Assembly (NCBI RefSeq): GCF_021611515.1
Contig: NZ_CP090960.1
Span: 2,170,001 to 2,234,000, forward strand
Length of the DNA: 64,000 bases
Source of the DNA: Mariluticola halotolerans
Lineage (GTDB): Bacteria; Pseudomonadota; Alphaproteobacteria; Rhizobiales; Devosiaceae
Direction: 5' to 3'
Every line of letters starts with the position of its first letter. Position 1 is the first letter of the stretch. The notes under the pieces are model-generated. The model made no database searches. It saw nothing but the letters and a program-made list of their open reading frames with translations, and was not told the origin of the DNA. Below, piece by piece: positions 43,290-53,469 of this stretch. A program made the translations under genes and the position numbers.

Positions 43290-44273
43290 TTACATGCCGG
43301 CTTTGTCGGTGATCTCCAGCGTATAGGCGCCTTCCGGCTGGTTCTCGATGATCTTTTGATCGAGCAATGCCTTCTCGGTACGGTTATAGGCATCAATATT
43401 GAGCGCAAAGTCGTCCGGATCGACCAGTTTGGCCACTTCGCTCATCATATATTGCTGATGCTCAAGGGTCTGGGCGCCGGATTCGTCATTATCGATAACG
43501 ATCTGTGCGGCTTCATCGGGATTCTCCACCGCATATTTCCAGCCCTTTTGCGAGGCTTTGACGAAGCGGACCATGGTTTCGGCAAAGGCGGGATCCGCGA
43601 GATCTTCTTCCATTGCATAAAGACCGTCTTCGAGCAGGTCATTGCCCATTTCGGTGTAGTTGAAGATGGTCAGCTTGTCGGTGGTGAACCCGGCATCGAT
43701 CGCCTGGCCCAGTTCATTATAGGTCATGACCGAAATGCAATCGGCCTGGCCTTGAATCAAGGGCTCAACATCAAAGCTCTGCTTGAGCACATTGACGCCG
43801 GCATCGCCGCCATCTGTTGGAATGCCTTCCTTGTTCATCCAGGCATAGAAGGGATATTCATTGCCAAAGAACCAGACGCCGAGTGTGTGGCCGGGGAAAT
43901 CCGCCACGGTCTGTACCGGGCCATCCTTGGGACAGATCAGCAACAGGCCGGATTTCTTGAATGGCTGGGCGATATTGACGAGCCCCACACCCTTGTCCCG
44001 CGCGGCCAGTGCGCCGGCCATCCAGTCGACGATCACATCAGCACCGCCACCGGCAATCACCTGTTCCGGCGCCACGTCGGGCCCGCCGTTCTTGATGGTG
44101 ATGTCGATGCCTTCTTCTTCATAAAAGCCTTTGTCCTTGGCGACAAAATAACCGGCGAATTGCGCCTGAGCGACCCATTTGAGCTGCAGGGTCACTGCGT
44201 CCGCTGCCATGCCGGCAGAGGTCGACAGCGCCATGGCACTGGCCATCAGGCCTACCAAAATTATTTTTTTCAT
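43290..44273 (-). CDS. NMT1/THI5-like ABC transporter substrate-binding protein (pyrimidine or precursor)
   Basis: I start this 327-aa receptor at the ATG at 44271-44273 (MKKIILVGLMASAMALSTS), which gives a signal peptide cleaved near GMA-AD; the longer frame runs into the permease gene. The mature domain has the NMT1/THI5-like pattern: VTLQLKWVAQAQFAGYFVA, GGGADVIVDWMAGALAA, FPGHTLGVWFFGNEYPFYA, and YTEMGNDLLEDGLYAM. It is last of a nine-gene operon that also encodes dihydropyrimidinase, so the ligand is probably uracil, thymine or a dihydro derivative. Confidence 0.85.
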   Translation of the reverse strand: MKKIILVGLMASAMALSTSAGMAADAVTLQLKWVAQAQFAGYFVAKDKGFYEEEGIDITIKNGGPDVAPEQVIAGGGADVIVDWMAGALAARDKGVGLVNIAQPFKKSGLLLICPKDGPVQTVADFPGHTLGVWFFGNEYPFYAWMNKEGIPTDGGDAGVNVLKQSFDVEPLIQGQADCISVMTYNELGQAIDAGFTTDKLTIFNYTEMGNDLLEDGLYAMEEDLADPAFAETMVRFVKASQKGWKYAVENPDEAAQIVIDNDESGAQTLEHQQYMMSEVAKLVDPDDFALNIDAYNRTEKALLDQKIIENQPEGAYTLEITDKAGM

Positions 44274-44293
44274 TAGCGTTTCCCTTTTCCCTG

Positions 44294-45409
44294 TTAAGCC
44301 CGCCCACTGCGGACGGACGGATGCCAGAATGTGACGGCGCGTTCGAGCAATGCCATCACACCGTAAAATGCAGAGCCCGCCAGTGCCGCGATGGCGATTT
44401 CTGCCCAGACCATCTCGACATTCAGCTTGCCGATCTCGGAGGAGATGCGAAAGCCCATGCCAACGATGGGTGTCCCGAAAAATTCGGCCACGATGGCCCC
44501 GATCAGGGCGAGGGTGGAATTGATTTTCAGGGCATTGAAAATGAAAGGGGCCGCCGCCGGCAGGCGCAGCTTGGCCAGTGTCTGCCAATAGCTCGAGGCA
44601 TAGGTGCGCATCAAATCGCGCTCCATCTCGCCCGAAGCGTTAAGGCCGGAAATCGTATTCACCAGCATGGGAAAGAAGGTCATCACCACAACCACCGCCG
44701 CCTTTGACTGCCAGTCAAAGCCGAACCACATCACCATGATCGGGGCGATGCCGATCAGGGGCAAGGCCGAGACGAAATTACCCAGCGGCAACAGCCCGCG
44801 CTTGAGAAAGGGGGAGCGGTCAATGGCAATGGCGACGGCAAACCCTGCTGCACAGCCCATGGCATAGCCAATCAGCACTGCCTTGATGAAGGTCTGATAA
44901 AAATCGGCGGCGAGAACGGGCACGCTATTGATCAACTGGTCCCAGATGCCCGAGGGCGCGGGCAGAAGAATGGTCGGCACACCGCCACCCCGCGTCACCC
45001 CTTCCCAGACCACCAGAATGGCCGCGCCGAACATGGCGGGGATCAGAACCCCCGTCTGGGCCAGCGTGGTGCCTCTCGCAATCCCCGTCGACAGGCGTTC
45101 GGCGAATAGCCAGCCGAACAACCAAGTGCCGACCAGTGTGCACCAGAAACCGGGGGCTGCCAGATCGATCACGGCAAGCGAGACCATCAAGACCACAGCG
45201 CCGGCCACAGCCAGCAGGCCATCGATCACATAGTTGAAGGCCACACGGAAGCGGGCAAGGCTCACCACACCCAAAATCAGAAACACCAACACTGCGGGAA
45301 AATTTAGAATGCCGCTCTGGGCCTCACCAACAAGGCCATAGGGCAGCACGAGCGCCAGCAAACAAAGCAGGCCTGCGCCAAGCGCCAGCGCTTTTTGAAG
45401 CCGCGTCAT
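44294..45409 (-). CDS. ABC transporter permease with N-terminal membrane extension
   Basis: The 371-aa protein has a C-terminal SsuC/ThiX-type permease (about 130-371: WEGVTRGGGVPTILLPAPS, ALPLIGIAPIMVMWFGF, TYASSYWQTLAKLRLPAAA). About 120 residues with four extra hydrophobic helices come first, including GLLCLLALVLPYGLVGEAQ and AVAGAVVLMVSLAVIDLAA. The usual family member is about 260 residues, so this is an enlarged version. The ATG (45407-45409) overlaps the partner permease gene by four bases. Confidence 0.82.
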   Translation of the reverse strand: MTRLQKALALGAGLLCLLALVLPYGLVGEAQSGILNFPAVLVFLILGVVSLARFRVAFNYVIDGLLAVAGAVVLMVSLAVIDLAAPGFWCTLVGTWLFGWLFAERLSTGIARGTTLAQTGVLIPAMFGAAILVVWEGVTRGGGVPTILLPAPSGIWDQLINSVPVLAADFYQTFIKAVLIGYAMGCAAGFAVAIAIDRSPFLKRGLLPLGNFVSALPLIGIAPIMVMWFGFDWQSKAAVVVVMTFFPMLVNTISGLNASGEMERDLMRTYASSYWQTLAKLRLPAAAPFIFNALKINSTLALIGAIVAEFFGTPIVGMGFRISSEIGKLNVEMVWAEIAIAALAGSAFYGVMALLERAVTFWHPSVRSGRA

Positions 45410-46296
45410 GTTCGCGCTCCCATGCTGAGATGGGTCAAGCGCTCAACGGCGGAGACACAAAAGATCAGGGCACCGGCCAGCAGCGCAGCAGTCACAAGAG
45501 CCGACCAGATTTGTACCGTCTGCCCGTAATAGGACCCGGCCAAAAGCCGCGCGCCAAGACCCGATCCGCCACCGGCGGGGAGTTCCGCAACAATGGCCCC
45601 AACAAGGCTGGCGGCGACGCCGACCTTCATGGAAGTGAACAGATAGGGCAGCGCCGTGGGCCAGCGCAGTTTCCAGAATGTCTGGAATTTAGAGGCGCTA
45701 TAGGTATGCATCAGATCGAGCTGAATACCCTCGGGACTGCGCAGACCCTTGACCATGCCGACAACGACGGGGAAGAAACTGAGATAGGTCGAGATCAGCG
45801 CCTTGGGGATCAGCCCGGATACGCCAACCGCGTTGAGCACCACCACCACCATGGGTGCAATCGCGAGAATAGGCACAGTCTGGCTGGCAATGATCCAGGG
45901 CATCAGCGAGCGGTCCATGGTCGCGCTATGGATGATGAACACGGCCAGACCTATGCCGAACAATGTGCCAAAGACAAAGCCCAAAAGGGTGGCCGAGAGG
46001 GTGATCCAGCCATGATAGACAAGGCTGCGCTTGGAGGTGATGGCCTGCCCCATCGTGGTGTTCCAGAATTCGCCAGCGACCTGATGCGGGGTCGGCAGCA
46101 ATGGTTTTTTCTGGTTGAGCACATCATTGAGCAATTCGCTCGTGCTCCAGCCCACCACATCGGTGCGGTTATAGGTATCGATCTGGCGCTGCCAGTTCAT
46201 GCCGATGGCGGCAAAATACCAGATGACGATGAGCGCCGCTGAGACGAGAAGGACGGGAAGCGTTTTACCCTCAATCAGCTGCCGCATCATGCTCAT
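45406..46296 (-). CDS. ABC transporter permease (SsuC/ThiX-like)
   Basis: The 296-aa membrane subunit begins MSMMRQLIEGKTLPVLLVS and carries the coupling segment MHTYSASKFQTFWKLRWPT (about 199-217), and VGVAASLVGAIVAELPAG. A small N-terminal segment (about 30-100) faces the periplasm and lies before the typical five-helix core. It overlaps the ATPase gene upstream and the partner permease downstream by four bases each. Together they would form the channel of the pyrimidine importer. Confidence 0.88.
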   Translation of the reverse strand: MSMMRQLIEGKTLPVLLVSAALIVIWYFAAIGMNWQRQIDTYNRTDVVGWSTSELLNDVLNQKKPLLPTPHQVAGEFWNTTMGQAITSKRSLVYHGWITLSATLLGFVFGTLFGIGLAVFIIHSATMDRSLMPWIIASQTVPILAIAPMVVVVLNAVGVSGLIPKALISTYLSFFPVVVGMVKGLRSPEGIQLDLMHTYSASKFQTFWKLRWPTALPYLFTSMKVGVAASLVGAIVAELPAGGGSGLGARLLAGSYYGQTVQIWSALVTAALLAGALIFCVSAVERLTHLSMGART

Positions 46297-47087
46297 TGCT
46301 CCTCGTAGCTGTGTCCGGCCCGAAGGCCCTCGCGGACCCTGTGGGCGATGGCGAGGAATTCGGGCGTCTCGCGGATATCGAGGGGGCGCTCGGCGGGCAA
46401 TGTGCTTTCAATCACATCGGTCACCCGACCGGGGCGCGGCGACATGACGACGATCTTTGTCGACAGGTACACTGCCTCGGGAATGGAATGGGTGACGAAA
46501 CAGATGGTCTTTTTCGTTTCGGCCCAGAGTTTGAGCAATTGTTCGTTGAGGTGATCGCGGACGATTTCATCGAGCGCGCCAAACGGCTCATCCATCAGCA
46601 ACAGGTCGGCATCAAAGGCCAGCGCGCGGGCAATGGAGGCGCGCTGCTGCATGCCGCCGGAGAGTTGCCAGGGGTATTTCTGTTCAAACCCGGCGAGATT
46701 GACCAGTTCCAGTGTCCGGGCAATCCGCGCCTTTTGTTCCGCTTTGGTATAGCCCATGATCTCAAGCGGCAGGCCGACATTTTTCTCGATCGTCCGCCAG
46801 GGATAGAGTGCCGAGGCCTGAAACACATAGCCATAGGCCCGGTCCTGCCGCGCCTTTTTTGGCGTGGTGCCATTGACCAGGATCGTGCCTTCGGTCGGCT
46901 GTTCCAGATCGGCAATGACCCGCAAGAACGTCGTCTTGCCGCAGCCGGAGGGACCAATGAAGGAAACGAATTCGCCGGGTTTGACGGTCAGATCGACATT
47001 ATGCAGTGCCTCAACCGGCCCGTCATTGGTGGGAAAGGTCAGGCCGAGGCCCTTGGCGGAGACGACAGCCGTAGGAGACGTGTTCAA
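46293..47087 (-). CDS. ABC transporter ATP-binding protein (SsuB/TauB-like)
   Basis: The 264-aa ATPase has Walker A GPSGCGKTT (about 46-54), signature LSGGMQQRASIARA (about 140-153) and Walker B LLLMDEPFGALD (about 161-172), a pattern of the nitrate/sulfonate/taurine group. It lies three bases from the dihydropyrimidinase gene. It energises the two adjacent permeases. Confidence 0.9.
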   Translation of the reverse strand: MNTSPTAVVSAKGLGLTFPTNDGPVEALHNVDLTVKPGEFVSFIGPSGCGKTTFLRVIADLEQPTEGTILVNGTTPKKARQDRAYGYVFQASALYPWRTIEKNVGLPLEIMGYTKAEQKARIARTLELVNLAGFEQKYPWQLSGGMQQRASIARALAFDADLLLMDEPFGALDEIVRDHLNEQLLKLWAETKKTICFVTHSIPEAVYLSTKIVVMSPRPGRVTDVIESTLPAERPLDIRETPEFLAIAHRVREGLRAGHSYEEQ

Positions 47088-47090
47088 ATC

Positions 47091-48545
47091 CTAGACCCCC
47101 GACGCCGGAATGCCGGTGCGTTCGACTTTGCGGGGCGCGGTGATTTCCTTCCAGGTGGACAGCGCCTTGTTGACGGCCTGGAACGGTTCGCGCTTGATGA
47201 ATTTGCCATGCCCTTCCTCGGTTTTCATCGTGCCCTCTTCCACCGCCACATGGCCGCGGGTCAGGGTGAAGCGCGGCAGGCCTTTGACATGCTTGCCCTC
47301 AAACACATTGTAATCGATCGCCGATTGCTGTGATTTCGCCGAAATCGTCTTTTCGCGTTCCGGGTCCCAGACAACGAGATCGGCATCGGCCCCCACCAGC
47401 ACCGCACCCTTTTTGGGATAGGTGTTCAAGATCTTGGCGATATTGGTCGAGGTCACGGCGACGAATTCGTTCATGGTCAGCCGGCCGGTATTCACCCCAT
47501 AGGTCCACAGCATCGGCATGCGGTCTTCCAACCCGCCGGTGCCATTGGGGATCTTGGTGAAATCGCCAACGCCATAGCGCTTCTGCTCGGTGGTGAAGGC
47601 GCAATGATCGGTGGCCACAACCTGTAACGACCCCGATTGCAGCCCGGCCCAGAGCGAATCCTGATGTTGCTTGTTGCGGAAAGGCGGCGACATCACCCGG
47701 CGGGCGGCGTGGTCCCAGTCCTTGTCGAAATATTCGCTTTCATCGAGGGTTAAATGCTGGATCAGCGGTTCGCCATAAACCCGCATGCCGTTCTGCCGGG
47801 CGCGGCGGATGGCTTCGTGGCTCTGCTCGCAGGAGGTGTGCACCACATAAAGGGGCACCCCGGCCATATCGGCAATCATGATCGCCCGGTTGGTGGCCTC
47901 GCCTTCCACTTGCGGCGGGCGGGAATAGGCATGGGCCTCGGGGCCGTTATTGCCCTCGGCCAAAAGCCGGGCCGACATGTCGGCAACGATATCGCCGTTT
48001 TCGGCATGGACCAGCGGCATGGCCCCGAGTTCGGCGCAGCGCTGGAACGAGGCATACATCTCGTCATCATTGACCATCAGCGCGCCCTTATAGGCCATGA
48101 AATGCTTGAAGGTATTGATGCCGCGCTCGCGCACCACGGTTTCCATCTCGTTGAAAACCTGCTCGCTCCACCAGGTAATCGCCATGTGGAAGGAATAATC
48201 GCAATTGGCGCGGGTGGATTTATTGTCCCACATGGAGAGCGCTTCAAGCAGCGACTGGCCGGGGGATGGCAGGCAGAAATCCACCACCATGGTCGTGCCC
48301 CCCGCCAAAGCCGCGCGGGTGCCGCTTTCAAAATCATCGGTCGAATAGGTGCCCATGAACGGCATTTCGAGATGCACATGCGGATCGATCCCGCCCGGCA
48401 TCACATAACAGCCGGTCGCATCGAGCACCTCATCGCCACTGAGGTTGGGCCCAATCTCAACTATCGTGCCGCCCTCGATTTTTACATCGCCCTTATAGGT
48501 CAGGTCGGCGGTGACGATCGTGCCGTTCTTGATGACTTTGCTCAT
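47091..48545 (-). CDS. hydA: Dihydropyrimidinase
   Basis: The 484-aa amidohydrolase opens dihydrouracil or dihydrothymine to the N-carbamoyl amino acid. Zinc ligands are visible: GGIDPHVHLEMPF (about 53-65), the carboxylated Lys in FMAYKGALMVNDDE (about 150), HAENGDIV, YVVHTSCEQSHEA, and the Asp in VATDHCAFTTEQKR (about 315). Length matches the D-hydantoinase family. It sits between the LysE-type gene and the ABC importer genes. Its partners for earlier and later steps are encoded in the same cluster. Confidence 0.92.
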   Translation of the reverse strand: MSKVIKNGTIVTADLTYKGDVKIEGGTIVEIGPNLSGDEVLDATGCYVMPGGIDPHVHLEMPFMGTYSTDDFESGTRAALAGGTTMVVDFCLPSPGQSLLEALSMWDNKSTRANCDYSFHMAITWWSEQVFNEMETVVRERGINTFKHFMAYKGALMVNDDEMYASFQRCAELGAMPLVHAENGDIVADMSARLLAEGNNGPEAHAYSRPPQVEGEATNRAIMIADMAGVPLYVVHTSCEQSHEAIRRARQNGMRVYGEPLIQHLTLDESEYFDKDWDHAARRVMSPPFRNKQHQDSLWAGLQSGSLQVVATDHCAFTTEQKRYGVGDFTKIPNGTGGLEDRMPMLWTYGVNTGRLTMNEFVAVTSTNIAKILNTYPKKGAVLVGADADLVVWDPEREKTISAKSQQSAIDYNVFEGKHVKGLPRFTLTRGHVAVEEGTMKTEEGHGKFIKREPFQAVNKALSTWKEITAPRKVERTGIPASGV

Positions 48546-48563
48546 GGCGATAATCTCCAGATG

Positions 48564-49196
48564 CTAATTGTGAACAGACGCAAGCTTGGCGCCAAAACCG
48601 AGAAAGACGATGCCTGTTATGCCCTTGAGCCAGCGATGCGCGGTCCCTGACCTGGCAAACATGGTGACCCGGTCCAGCACCAGCACCATGCTCCCGAACC
48701 AGACGAGGTTGAGCACTGAATGGATGAACACAAGCGTCAGCACGTTGGTGGCGTTCATGGCGCTCGCGGGCAGAAACTGAGGGAATGCAGCGAGATAGAA
48801 CATGGAGACCTTGGGGTTGAGCGCATTGGTCAAAAACCCCTCCAAATAGGCTTTGGCAAACCTGCGCGGGCGGCGAGACGGTACGTCGTGATGCGCCGGT
48901 TGTTGCTTGCCCAGGGCTTCCCGCAACGCCTTGATTCCGATCCAGCAAAGATACGCGGCCCCCACCCATTTGACCGCGGTGAACAATTCAGCAGACCGCA
49001 TGATCAGGATCGACAGACCAAAAATTACAAAAAGGCCGTGGAGATAAAACGCCGACATAAAGCCCAGAACATTTGCAAAGCCGCTGGACCGGCCCGAAGT
49101 CGGCACTGTCTTGGCAATGAGGACGCCGTTTGGCCCCGGCGATATCACCAGCAGGGCTGCAACAAGAGTGAAGGCGACAATTATTGTAAAAGTCAC
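48564..49196 (-). CDS. LysE family translocator
   Basis: The 210-aa membrane protein has six hydrophobic segments and the LysE/RhtB marks ISPGPNGVLIAKT (about 20-32), VKWVGAAYLCWIGIKALR (about 75-92) and FLTNALNPKVSMFYLAAF (about 118-135). The start is GTG (49194-49196) and overlaps the hydrolase gene by four bases. Its substrate is unknown; it may export beta-alanine, an amino-acid by-product, or a carbamoyl amino acid. Confidence 0.85.
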   Translation of the reverse strand: MTFTIIVAFTLVAALLVISPGPNGVLIAKTVPTSGRSSGFANVLGFMSAFYLHGLFVIFGLSILIMRSAELFTAVKWVGAAYLCWIGIKALREALGKQQPAHHDVPSRRPRRFAKAYLEGFLTNALNPKVSMFYLAAFPQFLPASAMNATNVLTLVFIHSVLNLVWFGSMVLVLDRVTMFARSGTAHRWLKGITGIVFLGFGAKLASVHN

Positions 49197-50443
49197 TCAA
49201 CAATCTCCGCTGTCTCCAGCACCGCATGCAGCAGCACGTCGGCGCCGGCGGCGGCCCATTCCTTGGTGATCTCTTCGGCTTCGTGATGGGACAGCCCGTC
49301 AACGCAGGGGCACATCACCATCGCCGTGGGGGCCACGCGGTTGATCCAGCAGGCGTCATGGCCAGCTCCCGAGACGATATCCATATGGGAATAGCCCAGC
49401 CGTTCAGCGGCATTGCGCACGGCTGAGACACAATTCTTGTCGAATTCGGGGGGATCGAACTGGCCGGAAATCGTGTGCTTGAATGTCAGCCCCAGCGCTT
49501 CGCAAACGCCGGGCGCGCGGTCGTAGAGTTCTTGCTCCATTGCCGTCAGCGAATCGAGAATTGGCGAGCGGAAATCGACCGTGAACACAACCTTGCCGGG
49601 AATGACATTGCGTGAATTGGGATAGACATCGATATGCCCGATCGCGCCCACCGCCGTCGGCTGGTATTTCATGGCAATCTCGTGCACCAGCTCGGTCACC
49701 TGCGCCAGCCCGCGCCCGGCATTCTTGCGCATGGGCATGGGGGTGGAGCCGGTATGGCTTTCCTTGCCGGTAATGGTGCATTCGATCCAGCGCAGACCCT
49801 GACCATGGGTGACGACGCCAATATCCTTGCCTTCAGCCTCCAAAATCGGACCCTGCTCGATATGCAGCTCAAAAAACGCATGCATCTTGCGGGCACCGAC
49901 CTCTTCGTCGCCCTGCCAGCCGATGCGCTTTAGCTCATCGCCGAATTTGATGCCCTTGGCATCTTCCCGGTCATAGGCCCAATCGAGTTCATGCATGCCG
50001 GCAAAAACGCCGGAGGCCAGCATGGCGGGGGCGAAACGGGTGCCCTCTTCATTGGTCCAGTTGGTCACCACAATCGGGTGCTTGGTCTTGATGTCGAGAT
50101 CGTTGAGGGAGCGCACCAGTTCCAGCGCGCCCAGCACACCCAAAACCCCGTCATATTTACCCCCCGTCGGCTGGGTATCGAGATGGGACCCCACATAAAC
50201 AGGGAGGGCATCCGGATCGGACCCCTCCCTTTTCGCAAACATTGTGCCCATCTTGTCGACGCCCATTGTCATGCCGGCATCTTCGCACCATTTCTGGAAC
50301 AGCTTGCGGCCTTCCCCATCGGCGTCGGTCAGGGTCTGGCGGTTATTGCCGCCGGCGACACCTGGCCCGATCTTGGCCATCTCCATGAGCGCATCCCAGA
50401 GGCGATCTGCGTTGATCCTGAGGTTTTTTCCGGGGGCTGACAT
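49193..50443 (-). CDS. Zn-dependent hydrolase, N-carbamoyl-beta-alanine amidohydrolase (beta-ureidopropionase type)
   Basis: The 416-aa M20-family amidase has VGSHLDTQPTGGKYDGVLG (about 86-104, metal-binding His and Asp), NWTNEEGTRFAPAML (about 132-146) and FFELHIEQGPILEAEG (about 189-204), all typical of N-carbamoyl-amino-acid hydrolases. SGAGHDACWINRVAPTAM carries the late His. It completes the release of ammonia and CO2 from the carbamoyl group, leaving beta-alanine or beta-aminoisobutyrate. It lies 30 bases behind the aldehyde dehydrogenase gene and overlaps the LysE-type gene. Confidence 0.9.
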   Translation of the reverse strand: MSAPGKNLRINADRLWDALMEMAKIGPGVAGGNNRQTLTDADGEGRKLFQKWCEDAGMTMGVDKMGTMFAKREGSDPDALPVYVGSHLDTQPTGGKYDGVLGVLGALELVRSLNDLDIKTKHPIVVTNWTNEEGTRFAPAMLASGVFAGMHELDWAYDREDAKGIKFGDELKRIGWQGDEEVGARKMHAFFELHIEQGPILEAEGKDIGVVTHGQGLRWIECTITGKESHTGSTPMPMRKNAGRGLAQVTELVHEIAMKYQPTAVGAIGHIDVYPNSRNVIPGKVVFTVDFRSPILDSLTAMEQELYDRAPGVCEALGLTFKHTISGQFDPPEFDKNCVSAVRNAAERLGYSHMDIVSGAGHDACWINRVAPTAMVMCPCVDGLSHHEAEEITKEWAAAGADVLLHAVLETAEIVE

Positions 50444-50472
50444 GGGTTTTACGTCCTTTCGTTTCGTCGTGA

Positions 50473-51963
50473 TCAGGCGGGGAAGGTGAAAACAGCGCCT
50501 TCCTTGACACCGCTCGGCCAGCGGGCCGTGACGGTTTTCAGCCGCGTGTAGAAATGCACCCCTTCGGGGCCATAGATGGAATGATCGCCAAACAGTGAGC
50601 GCTTCCAGCCGCCAAAGGAATGATAGGCGACCGGGACGGGGATCGGCACATTGATACCCACCATGCCCACTTCAATCTTGTCGGCAAAGGCGCGGGCGGT
50701 GTCGCCGTCACGGGTAAAGATGGCGGTGCCATTGCCATATTCATGGCCATGGATCAGTTCGACCGCTTCATCGAAATTCTGGGTGCGCACCACCGAAAGC
50801 ACCGGGCCGAAAATCTCGTCGCGATAGATCGACATGTCCGGGGTCACATGGTCAAACAGGGTGCCGCCGACAAAATAGCCGTTTTCATAGCCCTGCAATT
50901 TGAAGCCGCGGCCATCAACCACCAGACTGGCCCCGGCCTTTTCGCCCGCATCAATATAACCGAGCACACGCTCCTGCGCCTGTTGGGTGATCAGCGGGCC
51001 CATCTCGGCGCTGGCATCAGACGCCGGACCGATCTTGAGCGCTTCCACCTTGGGCTTGAGCGCCGCGACCAGACGGTCTGCGGTTTCGTCCCCCACGGGC
51101 ACGGCGACGGAAATCGCCATGCAGCGTTCACCGGCCGAACCGTACCCCGCGCCCATCAGCGCGTTCGCCGCCTGATCCATATCGGCATCTGGCATGACGA
51201 TCATGTGGTTTTTCGCGCCGCCCAGCGCCTGTACGCGTTTGCCCGCCTTGGTCCCGCGCTGATAGACATATTCGGCAATCGGGGTGGACCCCACAAAGCT
51301 GACCGCCTTGATATCCGGATGATCGAGGATCGTATCGACCGCTTCCTTGTCGCCATGCACGATGTTGAAAATGCCGTCGGGCAGACCGGCCTGTTTGAAC
51401 AGGTCAAAGGCGATCATCGCCGCCGACGGGTCGCGCTCGGAGGGTTTGAGGATGAAGGCATTGCCGCAGGCAATGGCCATTGGGTACATCCACATCGGCA
51501 CCATGGCCGGGAAATTGAACGGGGTAATGCCCGCCACAACGCCCAAGGGCTGGCGGTCGGCATAGGTATCAATCGCCGGGCCGACATTGCGCGAATATTC
51601 GCCCTTCAACAAATGCGGAATACCGCAGGAAAATTCGACCACTTCAATGCCGCGCGCCAATTCGCCCAGGGCATCTTCATGGGTCTTGCCATGTTCGGCG
51701 GAAATCGCGTTGGCGATGGCATCCGCATTCTGGTTGAGCAATTCCAGAAACCGGAACATCACCCGGGCGCGCTTGGCCGGGGGCGTGTCGCCCCAGGCCG
51801 GTTGTGCGGCCTTGGCGGCGGCGACCGCTGCGTTCAGTTCATCAATAGTCGAGAGCGGCAGTTCTGCCGTCTGCTCGCCGGTCGCGGGGTTAAAAACCGC
51901 CCCGCGCCGGGTGGATTTGGAGATATAGCGTTGGCCGTTAACGGCATTTTCGATGACGTTCAT
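50473..51963 (-). CDS. CoA-acylating methylmalonate/malonate-semialdehyde dehydrogenase
   Basis: The 496-aa protein belongs to the MmsA/IolA aldehyde dehydrogenases. It has [19 protein letters not shown] (about 143-161), [17 protein letters not shown], the invariant region [19 protein letters not shown], and catalytic Cys in [17 protein letters not shown] (about 280-296). It oxidises malonate semialdehyde (from beta-alanine) or methylmalonate semialdehyde to acetyl- or propionyl-CoA. It begins one base before the end of the aminotransferase gene, so they are coupled. Confidence 0.9.
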   Translation of the reverse strand: MNVIENAVNGQRYISKSTRRGAVFNPATGEQTAELPLSTIDELNAAVAAAKAAQPAWGDTPPAKRARVMFRFLELLNQNADAIANAISAEHGKTHEDALGELARGIEVVEFSCGIPHLLKGEYSRNVGPAIDTYADRQPLGVVAGITPFNFPAMVPMWMYPMAIACGNAFILKPSERDPSAAMIAFDLFKQAGLPDGIFNIVHGDKEAVDTILDHPDIKAVSFVGSTPIAEYVYQRGTKAGKRVQALGGAKNHMIVMPDADMDQAANALMGAGYGSAGERCMAISVAVPVGDETADRLVAALKPKVEALKIGPASDASAEMGPLITQQAQERVLGYIDAGEKAGASLVVDGRGFKLQGYENGYFVGGTLFDHVTPDMSIYRDEIFGPVLSVVRTQNFDEAVELIHGHEYGNGTAIFTRDGDTARAFADKIEVGMVGINVPIPVPVAYHSFGGWKRSLFGDHSIYGPEGVHFYTRLKTVTARWPSGVKEGAVFTFPA

Positions 51964-53291
51964 CAGTCGATCTCATTCAAAACGCTGCGCAGTTTCCCGA
52001 CGATTTCGTCGATATGCTGCTTTTCAATGATCAGGGGCGGGCTGAGGGCAATGATATCGCCCGTGGTGCGGATCAGCAAACCGTCATCATAGGCCTTAAG
52101 GAATGCGGAGAAGGCCCGCTTGGTCGGCTCCCCCTTGATCGGCTCCAGTTCGATGGCACCAATCAGGCCGATATTGCGGATATCGATGACATGGGGCGCA
52201 TCTTTCAGCGAATGCAAGGCCTCGGCCCAGTAATCGCCGAGCTCCGCCCCGCGGGTCAGCAGCCCTTCCTCGCGATAAGTCTCGAGTGTGGCAAGCCCGG
52301 CGGCAGAGGCAATCGGATTGCCCGAATAGGTATAGCCGTGGAAGAACTCAATCATGTGCTCGGGGCCTTGCATGAAGGCGTCGTGAATTTCACCTTTCAC
52401 AAAGACCGCGCCCATGGGGATGACACCATTGGTCAGGCCTTTGGCGGTGACCATGATATCGGGGGTCACGCCGAAATAATCGGCGGCAAACGGGGTGCCG
52501 ACACGGCCAAAGCCGGTAATGACCTCGTCAAAAATCAGCAAGATGCCATGCTTGTCGCAAATATTGCGCAGGCGCTGCAAATAGCCCTTGGGCGGAATCA
52601 AAACGCCGGTGGAACCGGCAACCGGCTCGACAATGACAGCGGCAATGGTCGAGGCATCGTGCAGGGTGACAATCCGTTCCAGCTCGTCGGCCAGATTGGC
52701 GCCATGCTCGGGCTCGCCCTTGGTGAAGGCATTGCGGGCAATATCATGGGTATGGGGCATGTGGTCGACACCGGTCAAAAGGGTGCCGAACATCTTGCGG
52801 TTGGTGACAATACCCCCGACTGAGATGCCGCCAAAATTGACGCCGTGATAGCCGCGCTCACGCCCGATCAACCGCGAGCGGGCGCCATCGCCCTTGACCC
52901 GGTGATAGGCGAGCGCGACCTTCAGCGCGGTCTCGACCGATTCAGAGCCTGAATTGGTGAACAGCACATTGTCCATGCCCTTGGGCGCGATATCGACCAG
53001 CCGGTTGGCCAGTTCAAACGCCTTGGGGTGGCCCATCTGGAACGCCGGCGCGTAATCGAGTTCGGCGGCCTGTTTCTGAATGGCTTCGGTGATTTTGGGC
53101 CGGCAGTGCCCGGCATTGACGCACCAGAGGCCCGCCGTGCCATCGAGGACCTGCTTGCCATCAGAGGTGGTATAATACATGTCCTTTGCACCCACGAACA
53201 TGCGCGGTGCTTTCTTGAACTGCCGATTTGCCGTAAACGGCATCCAGAATGCGCTCAAATCGTTCGGCGCCACATTCCCTTTATCCGACAC
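51963..53291 (-). CDS. Class III aminotransferase, probable beta-alanine:pyruvate aminotransferase
   Basis: The 442-aa PLP enzyme has [51 protein letters not shown], the PLP Asp in [18 protein letters not shown], and the Schiff-base Lys in [18 protein letters not shown] (about 283-300). It belongs to the omega-amino-acid:pyruvate group. It is the first gene of the nine-gene pyrimidine operon and would turn beta-alanine into malonate semialdehyde, which the next gene product oxidises. A RutR-like palindrome lies 77-115 bases upstream. Confidence 0.88.
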   Translation of the reverse strand: MSDKGNVAPNDLSAFWMPFTANRQFKKAPRMFVGAKDMYYTTSDGKQVLDGTAGLWCVNAGHCRPKITEAIQKQAAELDYAPAFQMGHPKAFELANRLVDIAPKGMDNVLFTNSGSESVETALKVALAYHRVKGDGARSRLIGRERGYHGVNFGGISVGGIVTNRKMFGTLLTGVDHMPHTHDIARNAFTKGEPEHGANLADELERIVTLHDASTIAAVIVEPVAGSTGVLIPPKGYLQRLRNICDKHGILLIFDEVITGFGRVGTPFAADYFGVTPDIMVTAKGLTNGVIPMGAVFVKGEIHDAFMQGPEHMIEFFHGYTYSGNPIASAAGLATLETYREEGLLTRGAELGDYWAEALHSLKDAPHVIDIRNIGLIGAIELEPIKGEPTKRAFSAFLKAYDDGLLIRTTGDIIALSPPLIIEKQHIDEIVGKLRSVLNEID

Positions 53292-53367
53292 TTTGTTTAT
53301 TCCCCTAAATCACGCCTGTGGCAAAAATCCCGATAAATACTGGCATAGCTGTTGCTCGCGAAAAACT

Positions 53368-53406
53368 ATGCTAACAATTTTTGACCAATTGGAAAAATGT
53401 TAGCAT
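53368..53406. promoter_or_regulatory. RutR-type palindromic operator in the divergent pyrimidine promoter
   Basis: The 39-bp imperfect palindrome has outer arms ATGCTAACA/TGTTAGCAT and core TTTTTGACCAATTGGAAAAA. GACCAATTGG lies within the RutR half-site family (TTGACCANNTGGTCAA). It sits between the divergent aminotransferase operon and the tetR-family gene. A matching core is at 58806-58825, before preT. Confidence 0.75.
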
Positions 53407-53469
53407 TCCTGTGGTGGCGATCAAGGTGAAAATTACTACATTGTCATAAAGAGGCGAGGAAGAGCACAA

